This document shows positions 27,215 to 36,474 of a stretch of 64,000 nt of DNA, piece by piece; the stretch's first letter is position 1; each line of letters begins with the position of its first letter. Position numbers and translations under genes: made by a program. Under the pieces are notes generated by a model. The model did not search any database. It saw only the letters and a program-made list of their open reading frames with translations, and had not been told where the DNA came from. Location of the stretch: contig JAPFQF010000005.1 in NCBI GenBank assembly GCA_029255365.1, forward strand, positions 1-64,000, written 5' to 3'. This DNA comes from Candidatus Nitrosopumilus sp. GTDB lineage: Archaea; Thermoproteota; Nitrososphaeria; Nitrososphaerales; Nitrosopumilaceae.

Positions 27215-28654
27215 TCAGCTCAGCAAACAGTATGCATATGATGGAGCAAATGACGGATACATGATGTTGTTTTCTTCACTGACATGTTTCAATCCTATGG
27301 AGTGGCCTAACTCATGTGTCATGATAGTTTCGACACTGTTTACATCGTACAACTGAAAGCTTCCATCACAGTTGTAATCCCCAAGCGTAACTTCCACAAC
27401 TCCTTTTCCTAGGTGCGCATGTCCCAACACCCCGTCTCCTATATCGCGAACCACCCAAGTTACCCAAACATTTGCTTCGTGTTTCTGACTTGTCACTTCG
27501 AATTCCATTCTTGCATTTTGATTGTCTGTGCTTAATTCTTGTTTTTCCCAAAAAGCAAAAGAATTCTTCAATGTACTAACATGATCTAACGGAAGCCCGT
27601 TTGGTTGGTCGTTGATGAATACCTTGTAGTGGATAATGTATGTCCCGTTATTGATTTGATATGTTGGATCTGGAAACTTATCTGATGCTTTTTTTACCTC
27701 CTCCTCAAAATTCCATTTGATGTAGTCCCTGAGGAATTTCTTTATGACGTCCTGACTTGGATTGGGATATTCTATGTATCTTTTCTCTTTGATGATGTTG
27801 CTGGAGATGTCTCTGAGGTATTTTTCAAACAAATAAAATTCGTGATCAAACTCCTCTTGAGATTTCTGCGGCTCCTTTTCAATCGCAATAACAATCAATC
27901 CGTTTTCAATCAGGTGTTGGATTCCAGATACAAACGCGTCGTCGCTTATCTGACTGTCTGCCCACCATCCAGCATTGTTTTTTACCCATTCTGGAATGTT
28001 TTCATCTGACTGTTTCAACGCCTCGACTGGGGGGATTTGAATAATTTTCTTTTCTATCATGTACCTCAAGGCCGAATTGAACTCGGAGTCTTCTATCTTT
28101 CCCTCCGACCACCATTTGGCAATCGGTCTTACCCATTCTGGAATGGATGAAATTCGTACTTGTGCTTTTTCATCTGGTTTTTCAGTAGAGGTGTACGGGT
28201 ATTTCAAAATCACGCTGTTGATGAAGTTTTTGTAATTGTTTATTATGATGCTATTTGGTTTTTCTTTTGACGCTTTTTCAAAATATGTTATTGATTCTTG
28301 GTATTCTCCCAAATTCCCAAAACCTACGCCCATCCCTGTCAATGCGATTACGTCGTTTGGTTTGTACTGCAGTACCTTGAAGAACTGTTTTAGTGAATTG
28401 CCGTGTTCATCCAGATTGCTCTGAGCAATTCCCTTCATTTTTAGAGTTGAGATGTTGTTTGGAAACATCTCCAATATTTCATCATATATTGTGATTGCTA
28501 CCTTGTATTCCCCCTTGACAAAGTGCTCTTTAGCCTGATTGAACATTTGCTCGGGGTTTTCGGTTGTCTGTGCAGATGCCGTTTCTAATGATATGGCTGA
28601 ACTGAATAAAATTACCAGTAAAAGATAAAAAACTTTCATCATGTCTTTTTTCAT
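27215..28654 (-). CDS. Secreted matrixin-type zinc peptidase with TPR and Trp-rich modules
   Basis: About 479 residues from MKKDMMKVFYLL (28654), which is a signal peptide (ILFSSAISLETASA); the track start at 28738 adds a basic leader. Order: TPRs (residues about 40-150), two Trp modules (IPEWVRPIAKWWSEGKIEDS and IPEWVKNNAGWWADSQISDD), then a metzincin domain with HELGHSIGLKH (HExxHxxGxxH) and the Met-turn NIMYPS. Probably degrades extracellular or surface proteins. Confidence 0.87.
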   Translation of the reverse strand: MKKDMMKVFYLLLVILFSSAISLETASAQTTENPEQMFNQAKEHFVKGEYKVAITIYDEILEMFPNNISTLKMKGIAQSNLDEHGNSLKQFFKVLQYKPNDVIALTGMGVGFGNLGEYQESITYFEKASKEKPNSIIINNYKNFINSVILKYPYTSTEKPDEKAQVRISSIPEWVRPIAKWWSEGKIEDSEFNSALRYMIEKKIIQIPPVEALKQSDENIPEWVKNNAGWWADSQISDDAFVSGIQHLIENGLIVIAIEKEPQKSQEEFDHEFYLFEKYLRDISSNIIKEKRYIEYPNPSQDVIKKFLRDYIKWNFEEEVKKASDKFPDPTYQINNGTYIIHYKVFINDQPNGLPLDHVSTLKNSFAFWEKQELSTDNQNARMEFEVTSQKHEANVWVTWVVRDIGDGVLGHAHLGKGVVEVTLGDYNCDGSFQLYDVNSVETIMTHELGHSIGLKHVSEENNIMYPSFAPSYAYCLLS

Positions 28655-28779
28655 GTTTTTATTTTGTTTATAGTTTATTTCTAATTTACACTTTTTACAG
28701 GCTCGTTTTGCATGCTGTGGTTGAGTAATTCGCATCATTTAGAAAATCTTTAATTCACTAATGGCCATGTGGCCATGTA

Positions 28780-29115
28780 TTGACAAATATTGGCGCTGGC
28801 GAAATCATCTATGATTTACGTAAAAAGATCCAAGAAATCCGGGCTGATCTGGAACAATTGGGAGAGACTCCGACCGACATGCCGGAGATGATTGCGTCTG
28901 CAAATTTGCTGCGCTCAAACGAGCATCTTTCAAAGACAAATGAGCAGAAAACAAAACTGTTGGTCGCTTATGAGCAATACTCCGCAGCCCTTGAGGAATT
29001 ACTTTTAACGGTTTTTGACATTCAAAAAGATCTTAAAGAAATCCTGAAAGAACAATCCTCACTAATCACAGGCTCTTCAAAAAAACATCCAAAGCCAAAG
29101 ATCAGGAAAAAATAA
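28780..29115 (+). CDS. Coiled-coil protein, 111 aa
   Basis: TTG start (MTNIGAGEIIYDLRKKIQEI). Nearly all helix with heptad pattern and a basic end (KKHPKPKIRKK). It is divergent from the peptidase and convergent with birA (2 bases between stops). Function unknown. Confidence 0.65.
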   Translation: MTNIGAGEIIYDLRKKIQEIRADLEQLGETPTDMPEMIASANLLRSNEHLSKTNEQKTKLLVAYEQYSAALEELLLTVFDIQKDLKEILKEQSSLITGSSKKHPKPKIRKK

Positions 29116-29117
29116 TC

Positions 29118-30125
29118 TCATTTTGATAAGTGAATTACGTCTCCTGCGATAATTCTGTGGGTTTTACTGTTCTCTGATACCACCAATGCCCCATCATCAT
29201 CAATTTTAATCGCTTTTCCTTTAATTTTACTGTCTGGCGTATTTAATTCGACATTTTTACCTATTGTCGAAGACCTTGCCGTCCACTCTGCGATTATTTT
29301 CTTTGTTTGTTTTGCGTTGAGGGACTTGTATATTTTTTCCAATTCCACTAAGAAAGATTGCACCAGCTGAACCGGTTTGACGTTTTGTTTTTGGTCGCTA
29401 AGTGATGCAACTCCGTAAAAATTCGGGGTTCCTTTGAGTGACTTCTCAATTTCTTTTGCGTTTACATCAAAATTTATGCCTACTCCTAAAACCAAACTTT
29501 CGATTTTATTTGATTCCAGTGACACGTCTACTAGCATTCCTGCCACTTTTTTGCCTTTGATTGTTAAATCGTTTGGCCATTTCAATTCAGGTTGAATTAA
29601 AAATGTTTTTTCTATTGCGACAGATAATGCAAGTGCCGATGCGATTGGAAATAGTGTTGTTATGGAAATATCAAACGTGGGGTGCAGTATGATTGAAATC
29701 CATATCCCTCCTGTGGGTGAAATCCACCTTCTTCCGGATCTGCCATGCCCACCAGTTTGTTTTGCTGCAACTATTATCACTCCGTTATTTGCAACATCTT
29801 CTGCCATTTTCAATGCCTGATTTTGCGTAGAGTCAATAGTATCAAAATAATATGCATGTTTTCCGATGATTTTTGTTTTTAAATTTGCAGTTATTTCCCA
29901 AGGAAGCAGTAATTCTGAATTTGATATCAACTTGTATCCTAGTTTTTGCTTTGATTCTACCGTGTACCCAAGGTCTTGAATTTTTTTGATGTGCTTCCAC
30001 ACTGCCACTCTGCTGATTCGCAGTACATCGCTCAAATCCTGACCTGAAAGGTACTCTGTATTGTGGGTTTGTAGAAATTTAAGTACTTTTACTAGTCCTG
30101 GATTGTCCGATGAATTGTAAATCAA
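29118..30125 (-). CDS. birA: Biotin-protein ligase with N-terminal HTH (BirA)
   Basis: 335 residues. N-terminal winged helix (LSGQDLSDVLRISRVAVWKH), catalytic domain with the biotinyl-AMP loop GGHGRSGRRW and KWPNDLTIKGKKVAGML, then a C-terminal SH3-like domain. It attaches biotin to the carboxylase of the 3HP/4HB cycle and may also repress biotin genes. Bifunctional architecture is complete. Confidence 0.95.
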   Translation of the reverse strand: MIYNSSDNPGLVKVLKFLQTHNTEYLSGQDLSDVLRISRVAVWKHIKKIQDLGYTVESKQKLGYKLISNSELLLPWEITANLKTKIIGKHAYYFDTIDSTQNQALKMAEDVANNGVIIVAAKQTGGHGRSGRRWISPTGGIWISIILHPTFDISITTLFPIASALALSVAIEKTFLIQPELKWPNDLTIKGKKVAGMLVDVSLESNKIESLVLGVGINFDVNAKEIEKSLKGTPNFYGVASLSDQKQNVKPVQLVQSFLVELEKIYKSLNAKQTKKIIAEWTARSSTIGKNVELNTPDSKIKGKAIKIDDDGALVVSENSKTHRIIAGDVIHLSK

Positions 30126-30161
30126 CTACGGGTTGTTTTTATCTCAAGTATAAAACACACT

Positions 30162-30659
30162 CTAGAATCCGATGTCAAAATCAAATCCTCCGCCATCCGT
30201 GCCTCCGCCATCCGTGCCTCCATCAGGCATACTTTCTTGTGATACATAATCTGACATTCCAATTCCCATCATGCTAAACATCATTGAAAACATCACCATG
30301 TCCATCATTCCAAAAAACATCATTGTTGGAAGCAGTGATTTGTTTTCTTCCATTTTTTCTTGGAGTTTTTGTTTGTCTCCGCTCTGATAAATTGACTGCA
30401 TTTCTTTCCATTTGTTTTGTATATGTATGATTTTTCTATCCAATTCCATCGAACCCTCTTCCGTAATTTTTAATTTAATTTTCTTGCCAAACAATCCGTT
30501 TTTTTCCTCCACTGTTATGAAATTTTTCTTCTCTAGCTCTTCTAAAATCGAATTTAATTCATCTATTGCAATCTTTGTTTCACTTTGTATGTTTGAAAAT
30601 TTTACTCTGCCTCTTCTGATTGACCCTAACACAATAACGTCTTTTGGCTCCGTTTCCAT
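30162..30659 (-). CDS. Winged-helix protein with Met-rich hydrophobic segment
   Basis: 165 residues. N-terminal winged-helix fold (VLGSIRRGRVKFSNIQSETK, then the wing at KNGLFGKKIKLKITEEG), a helical linker, a methionine-rich hydrophobic stretch (MMFFGMMDMVMFSMMFSMMG) and a Gly/Asp tail with a repeated GGTDGG. It could be a DNA-binding protein tethered to the membrane, or the Met stretch could bind copper. No close family known to me. Confidence 0.65.
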   Translation of the reverse strand: METEPKDVIVLGSIRRGRVKFSNIQSETKIAIDELNSILEELEKKNFITVEEKNGLFGKKIKLKITEEGSMELDRKIIHIQNKWKEMQSIYQSGDKQKLQEKMEENKSLLPTMMFFGMMDMVMFSMMFSMMGIGMSDYVSQESMPDGGTDGGGTDGGGFDFDIGF

Positions 30660-30970
30660 GACTGCCTAATGTCTCCGTAATTAAAATACCCTGTGGTTTT
30701 ACTTATATCCGGTTTTTTGATTTTGCTTGCTTCTTTATGATCTGGTTTTGGGTTTTCATTTTTACCTTTAAGGATTAAACTGGCCGCTTCACATCCTTTT
30801 TCAATTAACCCTTACACTGATCTTGAATCGATAAGCCCTGTTGCAACTGTCGCCAAAACTGTTTCTGTCCCCACAGTTCTCTATTTTTTTAAATTTACTG
30901 CGTTTGTATGTGTTTTACTGGCGCCGTGTGTTGATTTAAAAATTATATGCAACGTTGTTGAAATATTGCC
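30660..30970. other. Spacer of about 310 bases
   Basis: AT-rich divergent spacer. TATA-like aaaattatatgc at about 30937-30948 lies some 25 bases upstream of ATG 30971. No RNA gene, repeat or convincing small ORF is seen. Confidence 0.5.
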
Positions 30971-31384
30971 ATGAATCGAGATTCACATTCTGATGAAAAA
31001 ATAATGGATATACTGTCTATGAAAACTATCGCTGTAATTGGAATGTCTAAGAATCCCTCAAAAGCCGCCCATTATGTTCCAAAATATCTAATTGATCATG
31101 GGTATGATGTCACTCCTGTAAATCCAACCGCTGATGTAATTTTAGAAAAACAATGCTGTGACTCAGTTTCTGAAATCAAAGGGACCGTTGATATCATTGA
31201 TGTATTTCGACCGTCGGATCAAATCTCCTCTATTATTCGTGATTGCATTGCAAAAAAACCCAAAGTCATATGGTTGCAAGAAGGCATTCATGATTTTGAG
31301 TCTGAGGAGTTGGCTAGGCAAGCTGGAATTACTGTCATTTTCAATAGATGCATGTTGGCAGAACATCAGAGATTATCGTCATGA
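30971..31384 (+). CDS. CoA-binding (YccU-like) Rossmann protein
   Basis: 137 residues. A CoA_binding domain: IAVIGMSKNPSKAAHYVPKY, VTPVNPTADVILEKQ, DIIDVFRPSDQI and IWLQEGIHDFESEELARQAG. Small stand-alone members bind CoA or acyl-CoA and have no proven enzyme activity. It overlaps the next gene by 4 bases (ATGA). Confidence 0.88.
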   Translation: MNRDSHSDEKIMDILSMKTIAVIGMSKNPSKAAHYVPKYLIDHGYDVTPVNPTADVILEKQCCDSVSEIKGTVDIIDVFRPSDQISSIIRDCIAKKPKVIWLQEGIHDFESEELARQAGITVIFNRCMLAEHQRLSS

Positions 31385-31746
31385 CTGACTTTGAAAACTT
31401 TTATCATGATTTGTTGGCGTTTGCTAAAAAATATGAATCTCAAAACATCCCTCTAAAAATAGAAAAAGATCTTGATAATGACATCGTTAAGATTTTTGGG
31501 GAAAAAATTACCTCCTTAGCTAGGGCCCAAAATGGCCTCAATGATGTGACCGAGCTTGCATACACGACTGCCGAGCATCATCCGTATTGGAATTTAATTT
31601 ACAATTGCTCTGAAATTACAAACAGTGTTTTGGAAAAATGGAAGCAGTCTCTCTCGGAAGAAGATATTTCTGATATCGAATGGGCCATCCGAGAACTTGA
31701 CGAAACATTGAAAAAAATAAAAAACAAAACGCTTCCCAATTCCTAG
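31381..31746 (+). CDS. Hypothetical helical protein, 121 aa
   Basis: ATG at 31381 (MTDFENFYHDLLAFAKKYES) overlaps the previous stop and replaces the track start at 31348. Soluble, acidic, alpha-helical. Translationally coupled to the CoA-binding protein and 34 bases before the GTPase. No family recognised. Confidence 0.68.
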   Translation: MTDFENFYHDLLAFAKKYESQNIPLKIEKDLDNDIVKIFGEKITSLARAQNGLNDVTELAYTTAEHHPYWNLIYNCSEITNSVLEKWKQSLSEEDISDIEWAIRELDETLKKIKNKTLPNS

Positions 31747-31780
31747 ACAGAGATAAATATTCTGAAATGATCCTTATTCC

Positions 31781-32992
31781 ATGCCGATAAAGATAGGGTT
31801 GATTGGTAAAACCAACACTGGGAAGACCACCTTTTTCAACTCTGCCACGCTGTCTTCCGAAGAAATTTCATCATATCCGTTTACCACCAAATCGCCTGTA
31901 TCTGGCGTAGCGCATGCAATTACGCTGTGTGTGCACCCTGAATTTAAAATTCAAGACAACCCAAATAATTCCAAATGTCTTGACGGGTGGAGGTATATTC
32001 CAATCGAACTAATCGATTTGCCTGGGCTCATCAAGGATGCCTGGAAAGGCAAGGGTCTTGGAAATCAATTCCTGTCCATTGCTGCACAATCTGATGCGCT
32101 ACTTCACGTTGTTGATGCGTCAGGAGGGATTGATTCAACTGGAAAAATAACTGAATCTGGAACCGGAGATCCGATATCTGACTTTGCAGACATTGAAGAA
32201 GAGCTAATCATGTGGTATCACAAAATACTTGAGGGCAACAGGGACAAAGTTTCAAAATTAATCAAAACTGGTACGGATGTTTCAGACGCTATGACTGATC
32301 TTTATCGTGGAATTGGCGTGACTAAAATCCATGTTAAGGAAGCATTTCGCGCAACCGATCTGGAGGAAAAAGATTTTGATGATTTTGACATGGTTGACAC
32401 CAAAAAGTTTGCGTCTTACCTTAGGAAAATTTCAAAACCCACGCTGATCGTTGCTAACAAAGTCGATGTTGAAGGCGCAGACAAAAACTTTGCACGACTG
32501 AGAGAACGGTATAATGACTTGATCGTAATTCCAGTCAGCGGCGATAGTGAATTTGTTCTTAGACGCGCTGAACAGAAAGGACTCATAAAATATTCCCCTG
32601 GGTCTGAAACGTTTGAAATTATAAAATCAGATGAACTTAATGAAAAACAAAACAACGCGTTAGATTTTATCAAGCAAGGGATAATGGGCGAATACATGAG
32701 AACAGGTGTTCAGTTTGCAATCAACGTTGCTGTTTTCAAACTACTCAAAATGAATTCGATTTACCCTGTGGCTGACGACAAGAACCTTTCAGACAAAAAG
32801 GGCAGAGTCTTGCCTGATTTGATCCTGCTAAAGGACGGTGCCACAATAAGTGATCTTGCAAAAGAGATTCATTCCGATTTGACAAAAGGGTTGCTTTATG
32901 GTAAAGATTTGAGATATAATTTGAGACTGCCAACTGATTACCAGCTAAGAGACAGAGACGTTGTATCTCTAGTCAGCGCCATCCAAAAATAA
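31781..32992 (+). CDS. ychF: YchF/Obg-related GTPase with TGS domain
   Basis: 403 residues. G1 GKTNTGKTTFF, G3 DLPGLI, G4 NKVD and a C-terminal TGS domain (RVLPDLILLKDGATISDLAKE). It is an archaeal Obg-like ATPase/GTPase, a translation-associated P-loop protein binding ribosomes. Last gene of a three-gene run. Confidence 0.92.
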   Translation: MPIKIGLIGKTNTGKTTFFNSATLSSEEISSYPFTTKSPVSGVAHAITLCVHPEFKIQDNPNNSKCLDGWRYIPIELIDLPGLIKDAWKGKGLGNQFLSIAAQSDALLHVVDASGGIDSTGKITESGTGDPISDFADIEEELIMWYHKILEGNRDKVSKLIKTGTDVSDAMTDLYRGIGVTKIHVKEAFRATDLEEKDFDDFDMVDTKKFASYLRKISKPTLIVANKVDVEGADKNFARLRERYNDLIVIPVSGDSEFVLRRAEQKGLIKYSPGSETFEIIKSDELNEKQNNALDFIKQGIMGEYMRTGVQFAINVAVFKLLKMNSIYPVADDKNLSDKKGRVLPDLILLKDGATISDLAKEIHSDLTKGLLYGKDLRYNLRLPTDYQLRDRDVVSLVSAIQK

Positions 32993-32997
32993 CTCCG

Positions 32998-33090
32998 CTA
33001 TTGAACCTCTTTCTTTACTTTATCTAAAACACTGTTTGTGATTTTTAACAAACCGTCTATGCTTGGATCTCCTTCAAAATTTATCGTCAT
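32998..33090 (-). CDS. Possible 30-residue protein or gene remnant
   Basis: MTINFEGDPSIDGLLKITNS followed by VLDKVKKEVQ. The frame extends upstream without a start as SGDVYFWKSYH until a TAA, which looks like the tail of a lost longer protein. It lies between convergent ychF and the BtuF-like gene. Confidence 0.3.
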   Translation of the reverse strand: MTINFEGDPSIDGLLKITNSVLDKVKKEVQ

Positions 33091-33159
33091 ATGATATGAT
33101 TTCCAAAAATAGACATCACCACTTGTGTGTTATGTTGTGTGACAATCAATAATTTGAGC

Positions 33160-34095
33160 CTAGGTGATTTTGTTTACAATTTGCTCAAATGACGTGTCTG
33201 AAACTCTCAAATCCTTGAATTTCTCGGGCTGAATGATTTTTGCCAAAATTTCAATTCCTTCCACGGTTCGTATGCTCGGTTTACTGAAAAATGAATTTGC
33301 GTCTACTGCAAAAATTTGGTTGTTTTTTACAGCTTCTAGATCTTTCCACCCTTCTTTATTTTTTAGAAATTTTTCATATTCTGCAACTGTTCGCCGAGTG
33401 TCGAAGCCACACGGCATCAGGATAATTACATCTGGATTTGATTTTACTATTTCATCCATGTCTAATCTTCTTGAATGCTCCCCCGTTCTGCTTATCATGT
33501 TTATTCCGCCTGCCGTTTCTATCATCTCTGGAACCCAATGCCCTGCAGTAAAAAACGGCTCAATCCATTCAATTGCGAGAACTTTTGGAATTTTTTCTGA
33601 TTTTACCTTTCTAATGTTTCCAATTCTTTTCTCTAGGGAATTCACAATCTCTTTTGCTTTTTCTTTGCGTTCTAATATTTCTCCCAGTTTTATGACGGAT
33701 GCGATTATCTCTTTCATGTTGTGAGGATCCATTGAATGAAGAATTGGTTTTTTTCCAAGTATTTTTACAGCCTTACTGACTTGATCAGTATACGCCGCAC
33801 ATACTTCACAAGTTTCTTGGGAGATAATTAAATCCGGATCTGCTTTTTTTAAATTGTTTTCGTGTATGACAAAAATATCTTTTCCATCCTTGAGTATCTG
33901 GCAAGTCATCGTATCAATTTCTTTACTGGTAAGCTCGTCTGACTTTATCACTGAACTGATCACATGTGGCTTTAGTGCTGCATCTGGCGGATATTTGCAT
34001 TCGTGAGTGACTCCGTACAGGCTATCCTGGACTCCAAATTCGTACAGTAATTCTGTTGCACTGGGCAAAAATGAAACAATTCTGTCTATCGCCAT
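33160..34095 (-). CDS. BtuF-like cobalamin-binding protein without signal peptide
   Basis: 311 residues with a periplasmic-binding-protein fold of the BtuF/FecB helical-backbone type (RIVSFLPSATELLYEFGVQD, IMPCGFDTRRTVAEYEKFL-like C-terminal lobe). There is no signal peptide or lipobox and no ABC permease or ATPase neighbour, so it is probably cytosolic and may bind or store corrinoids. Thaumarchaeota make B12, and the mutase here (50-58 kb) needs it. Ligand inferred from family. Confidence 0.82.
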   Translation of the reverse strand: MAIDRIVSFLPSATELLYEFGVQDSLYGVTHECKYPPDAALKPHVISSVIKSDELTSKEIDTMTCQILKDGKDIFVIHENNLKKADPDLIISQETCEVCAAYTDQVSKAVKILGKKPILHSMDPHNMKEIIASVIKLGEILERKEKAKEIVNSLEKRIGNIRKVKSEKIPKVLAIEWIEPFFTAGHWVPEMIETAGGINMISRTGEHSRRLDMDEIVKSNPDVIILMPCGFDTRRTVAEYEKFLKNKEGWKDLEAVKNNQIFAVDANSFFSKPSIRTVEGIEILAKIIQPEKFKDLRVSDTSFEQIVNKIT

Positions 34096-34218
34096 GGCTT
34101 AGTTTTGCAAATAATCCCTTAAACACTATCCGTTAACACGCTCTCAGTTTTTGTAATCCGCCAAGTCGCTCTGAAAAACCCTACTTGCATCTAAATCAGG
34201 CACAGAATGAGCATTAAT

Positions 34219-34497
34219 CTAGCCATTCAAATCCGCTTTCATCTTGTAGAATTCTTTTTTGCCAATTTCACCCTTGCCGTATCTTTCTTGCAGGATTGCT
34301 AATTTCTTATTTGGTGATTTTTCAAAGTCGGTCTTTTTTATTTTTCTATTACTGCCTGCTGACTCTTGTATTTTTTTGAAACCGCATTTTGGACATTGAT
34401 AAATTCTGCTACCTACACTGTATTTACCATTATACGGCACTTCTAATTCAAATACTTCTTGACAATTTTTACATGTGTTGCTCACAATTCTTACCAT
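34219..34497 (-). CDS. Zinc ribbon plus SHOCT protein
   Basis: 92 residues. N-terminal zinc ribbon with CKNC and CPKC separated by a beta hairpin (VPYNGKYSVGSRIYQ), then a SHOCT-like C-terminus (LAILQERYGKGEIGKKEFYK). It has the same C-terminal module as the protein at 6728. Function unknown. Confidence 0.72.
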   Translation of the reverse strand: MVRIVSNTCKNCQEVFELEVPYNGKYSVGSRIYQCPKCGFKKIQESAGSNRKIKKTDFEKSPNKKLAILQERYGKGEIGKKEFYKMKADLNG

Positions 34498-34730
34498 TTA
34501 CGAATTACCTACAATGATTTTGAACTTAAGCGTTATTGAAAAATTATCGTCAGTTGTATTGAACAGAACCAAGTCCATACAAAATCCCGTTTGGTTTCCT
34601 TTAGAGTGTTATACTCAGGGGGTAGAGGTGAACTTTGTTCTTGTATTTGTTACACTCTTTTGAAACTTAAGTATTTCTGTAAAATCATTCTTCGATCTGA
34701 TGGGTGATTGGGGTATCTCGCTCTCTTTTT

Positions 34731-34871
34731 CTAATTTTTAGAGTGCTTTTTTTTAAATTTTTTCTTTTTTTGCTGCTCACTCTTGTATTTTTTAACTCGT
34801 TGATTGGATTCGGATAGTTTCTCACCTTTCTGCTTCCTCCCGTCTTTTTTCTTTGATTTTTTCTCTACCAT
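34731..34871 (-). CDS. 46-residue lysine-rich protein
   Basis: Not in the track. MVEKKSKKKDGRKQKGEKLS followed by ESNQRVKKYKSEQQKKKKFK and KKHSKN: more than 40 percent Lys/Arg. A small basic nucleic-acid-binding protein or a ribosome-associated peptide is plausible. Low-complexity A-rich coding DNA can also give such frames by chance. Confidence 0.4.
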   Translation of the reverse strand: MVEKKSKKKDGRKQKGEKLSESNQRVKKYKSEQQKKKKFKKKHSKN

Positions 34872-34987
34872 CTTTTGAAATCAATGTTGAATACATGGCT
34901 CGTGTTAATTAGATTTTGTGCCTAATATGGGTGCAATTAGCCATGACGTTGATTATTCCTATCTGAAGATTACGTCGTGTTTCATGA

Positions 34988-35152
34988 TTATTCTGACATG
35001 TCTCTTGTCTTTGATGATGTACATTCTGAATCTTTTCTTTCGTTATCTTTTTTATTAAAGATGATGTCTGAATCGCCTTCTTTCTTCTCAAACTCATCAA
35101 ATTCTTCTTTTTGCTTAATCATTATTTTGCGATATTCCTCCTCGACATTCAT
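34988..35152 (-). CDS. 54-residue charged protein
   Basis: Not in the track. MNVEEEYRKIMIKQKEEFDE then FEKKEGDSDIIFNKKDNERK and a Ser/Thr end. Helical N-terminus, disordered C-terminus. It is divergent from the nreA-type gene. Function unknown. Confidence 0.45.
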   Translation of the reverse strand: MNVEEEYRKIMIKQKEEFDEFEKKEGDSDIIFNKKDNERKDSECTSSKTRDMSE

Positions 35153-35201
35153 GGATCATCTACACAGATTTTGAACTTAAGCCTATTGAAATAAAAATAA
35201 T

Positions 35202-36404
35202 GTGAATCATAGACAGGTTAATAGTCTAATTTTAGGCACAAATTGCATGTTTTCAGACTCTCAAAACATTCGCCGTGCAATTTTATCTAAATGGCAAGAG
35301 TCTCTTTCAAAGCATGGAAACTTATTTTCATCTGATTCTGTGAGTGGATCTAGTCCTCCTTCCGTATTTGTTGGATCTTACGATTATCCTAAGGTCTTTG
35401 TTGGTCCTATGGTGCCACCAATTCATGGTGATACAAGTTTACTTGACAGTCCCGAAAAGTGGAAAGGAAAATCATTAGAAGACATTGTTAATTTTAGATT
35501 AAACTTGGTTAGAGGAATACAAAAAATCCCCATTGAGCAGACTGATGGCCGTTACATTGAAAATCTCCAAGAAGTTGCAATGTCGTCAAAACCTATTGAC
35601 TCTGATCTGATTTTTCAAAAAGCAACTTCCCCCAATGTCACTTTGGATGGGGAAAGTGCACCTTTTGGCCCAATAGGAGAAATTAAATCTGCAAAATTTT
35701 CTAATACTTCTTCTGTCAAATCTATTGAAAAAATATACTATGATAAAGATTTGAAAGCACAAGATGCAGTATTGAATTTGTATAATTCTGGAATTGAAAT
35801 TTCAAAAATTCAAAAATGTTTTAGCATCGGCATGCTTGGACAAAAAAGAAAATTGGTTCCTACTAAATGGAGTATTACTGCAACTGATGATATTATATGT
35901 AAATCCCTTACTGAAGATGTTCTCAATTTTAGTATAATTGATTCTCATAGAATTTTTTCATATGAACATTTGGGAAATATTTTCACAATTGTATTATTTC
36001 CTCATAGGTGGGTCTATGAAATGATTGAAGCTTGGTATTCTAACGGAGTAATTGGTTTTGGTTCTGACTATGAAGACGCCCGTGGAATTGATCACCCTCC
36101 AGCAATTGCCGGCGCATATTTTGCAGCAAAATTGGGTGTTTTGGAATATTTGAATAAAAATAAAATTCAAGCAGGAGTCATTATTTTACGAGAAATTAGA
36201 CCAGAATATGCAATTCCTGTGGGTGTATGGCAAGTTCGTGAAGGAATTCGTGAGGCTATGAAACAAAACCCAATACTTGCTGATGATTTTGAACATGCAT
36301 TGCTTTTGGCATCAAACAAAATGAGTATTAGCAAATCTGAATGGCTTTCTCATGGAAATATTGTTGAATTAATGCGACAAAAAACAATCTCTGACTTTTT
36401 TTAG
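35202..36404 (+). CDS. nreA: NreA-family DNA repair protein with C-terminal PIP box
   Basis: 400 residues, GTG start. The archaeal Nre family is known from PCNA interaction and mitomycin C resistance studies in haloarchaea. Signatures: GSSPPSVFVGSYDYPKVFVG, GPMVPP, HGDTSLLDSPEKW, FGPIGEIKSAKF and WYSNGVIGFGSDYEDARG. The last residues QKTISDFF match the PCNA-interacting peptide Qxx[ILM]xxFF exactly. The usual N-terminal zinc cysteines are not seen. Confidence 0.9.
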   Translation: MNHRQVNSLILGTNCMFSDSQNIRRAILSKWQESLSKHGNLFSSDSVSGSSPPSVFVGSYDYPKVFVGPMVPPIHGDTSLLDSPEKWKGKSLEDIVNFRLNLVRGIQKIPIEQTDGRYIENLQEVAMSSKPIDSDLIFQKATSPNVTLDGESAPFGPIGEIKSAKFSNTSSVKSIEKIYYDKDLKAQDAVLNLYNSGIEISKIQKCFSIGMLGQKRKLVPTKWSITATDDIICKSLTEDVLNFSIIDSHRIFSYEHLGNIFTIVLFPHRWVYEMIEAWYSNGVIGFGSDYEDARGIDHPPAIAGAYFAAKLGVLEYLNKNKIQAGVIILREIRPEYAIPVGVWQVREGIREAMKQNPILADDFEHALLLASNKMSISKSEWLSHGNIVELMRQKTISDFF

Positions 36405-36474
36405 ATTTACGACGATGACTTCTTTTCATTCCGATGGCATACATTAAATCATAGATTTTCATTGAAATAATATA

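Larger units (their letters stand above)
34498..35201. other. 704-base region with two small ORFs only
   Basis: No gene of normal length. Besides the two small minus-strand ORFs listed (34731-34871 and 34988-35152), the DNA is strongly T-rich on the plus strand. Other track ORFs here show no protein-like composition. No RNA gene found. Confidence 0.5.
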
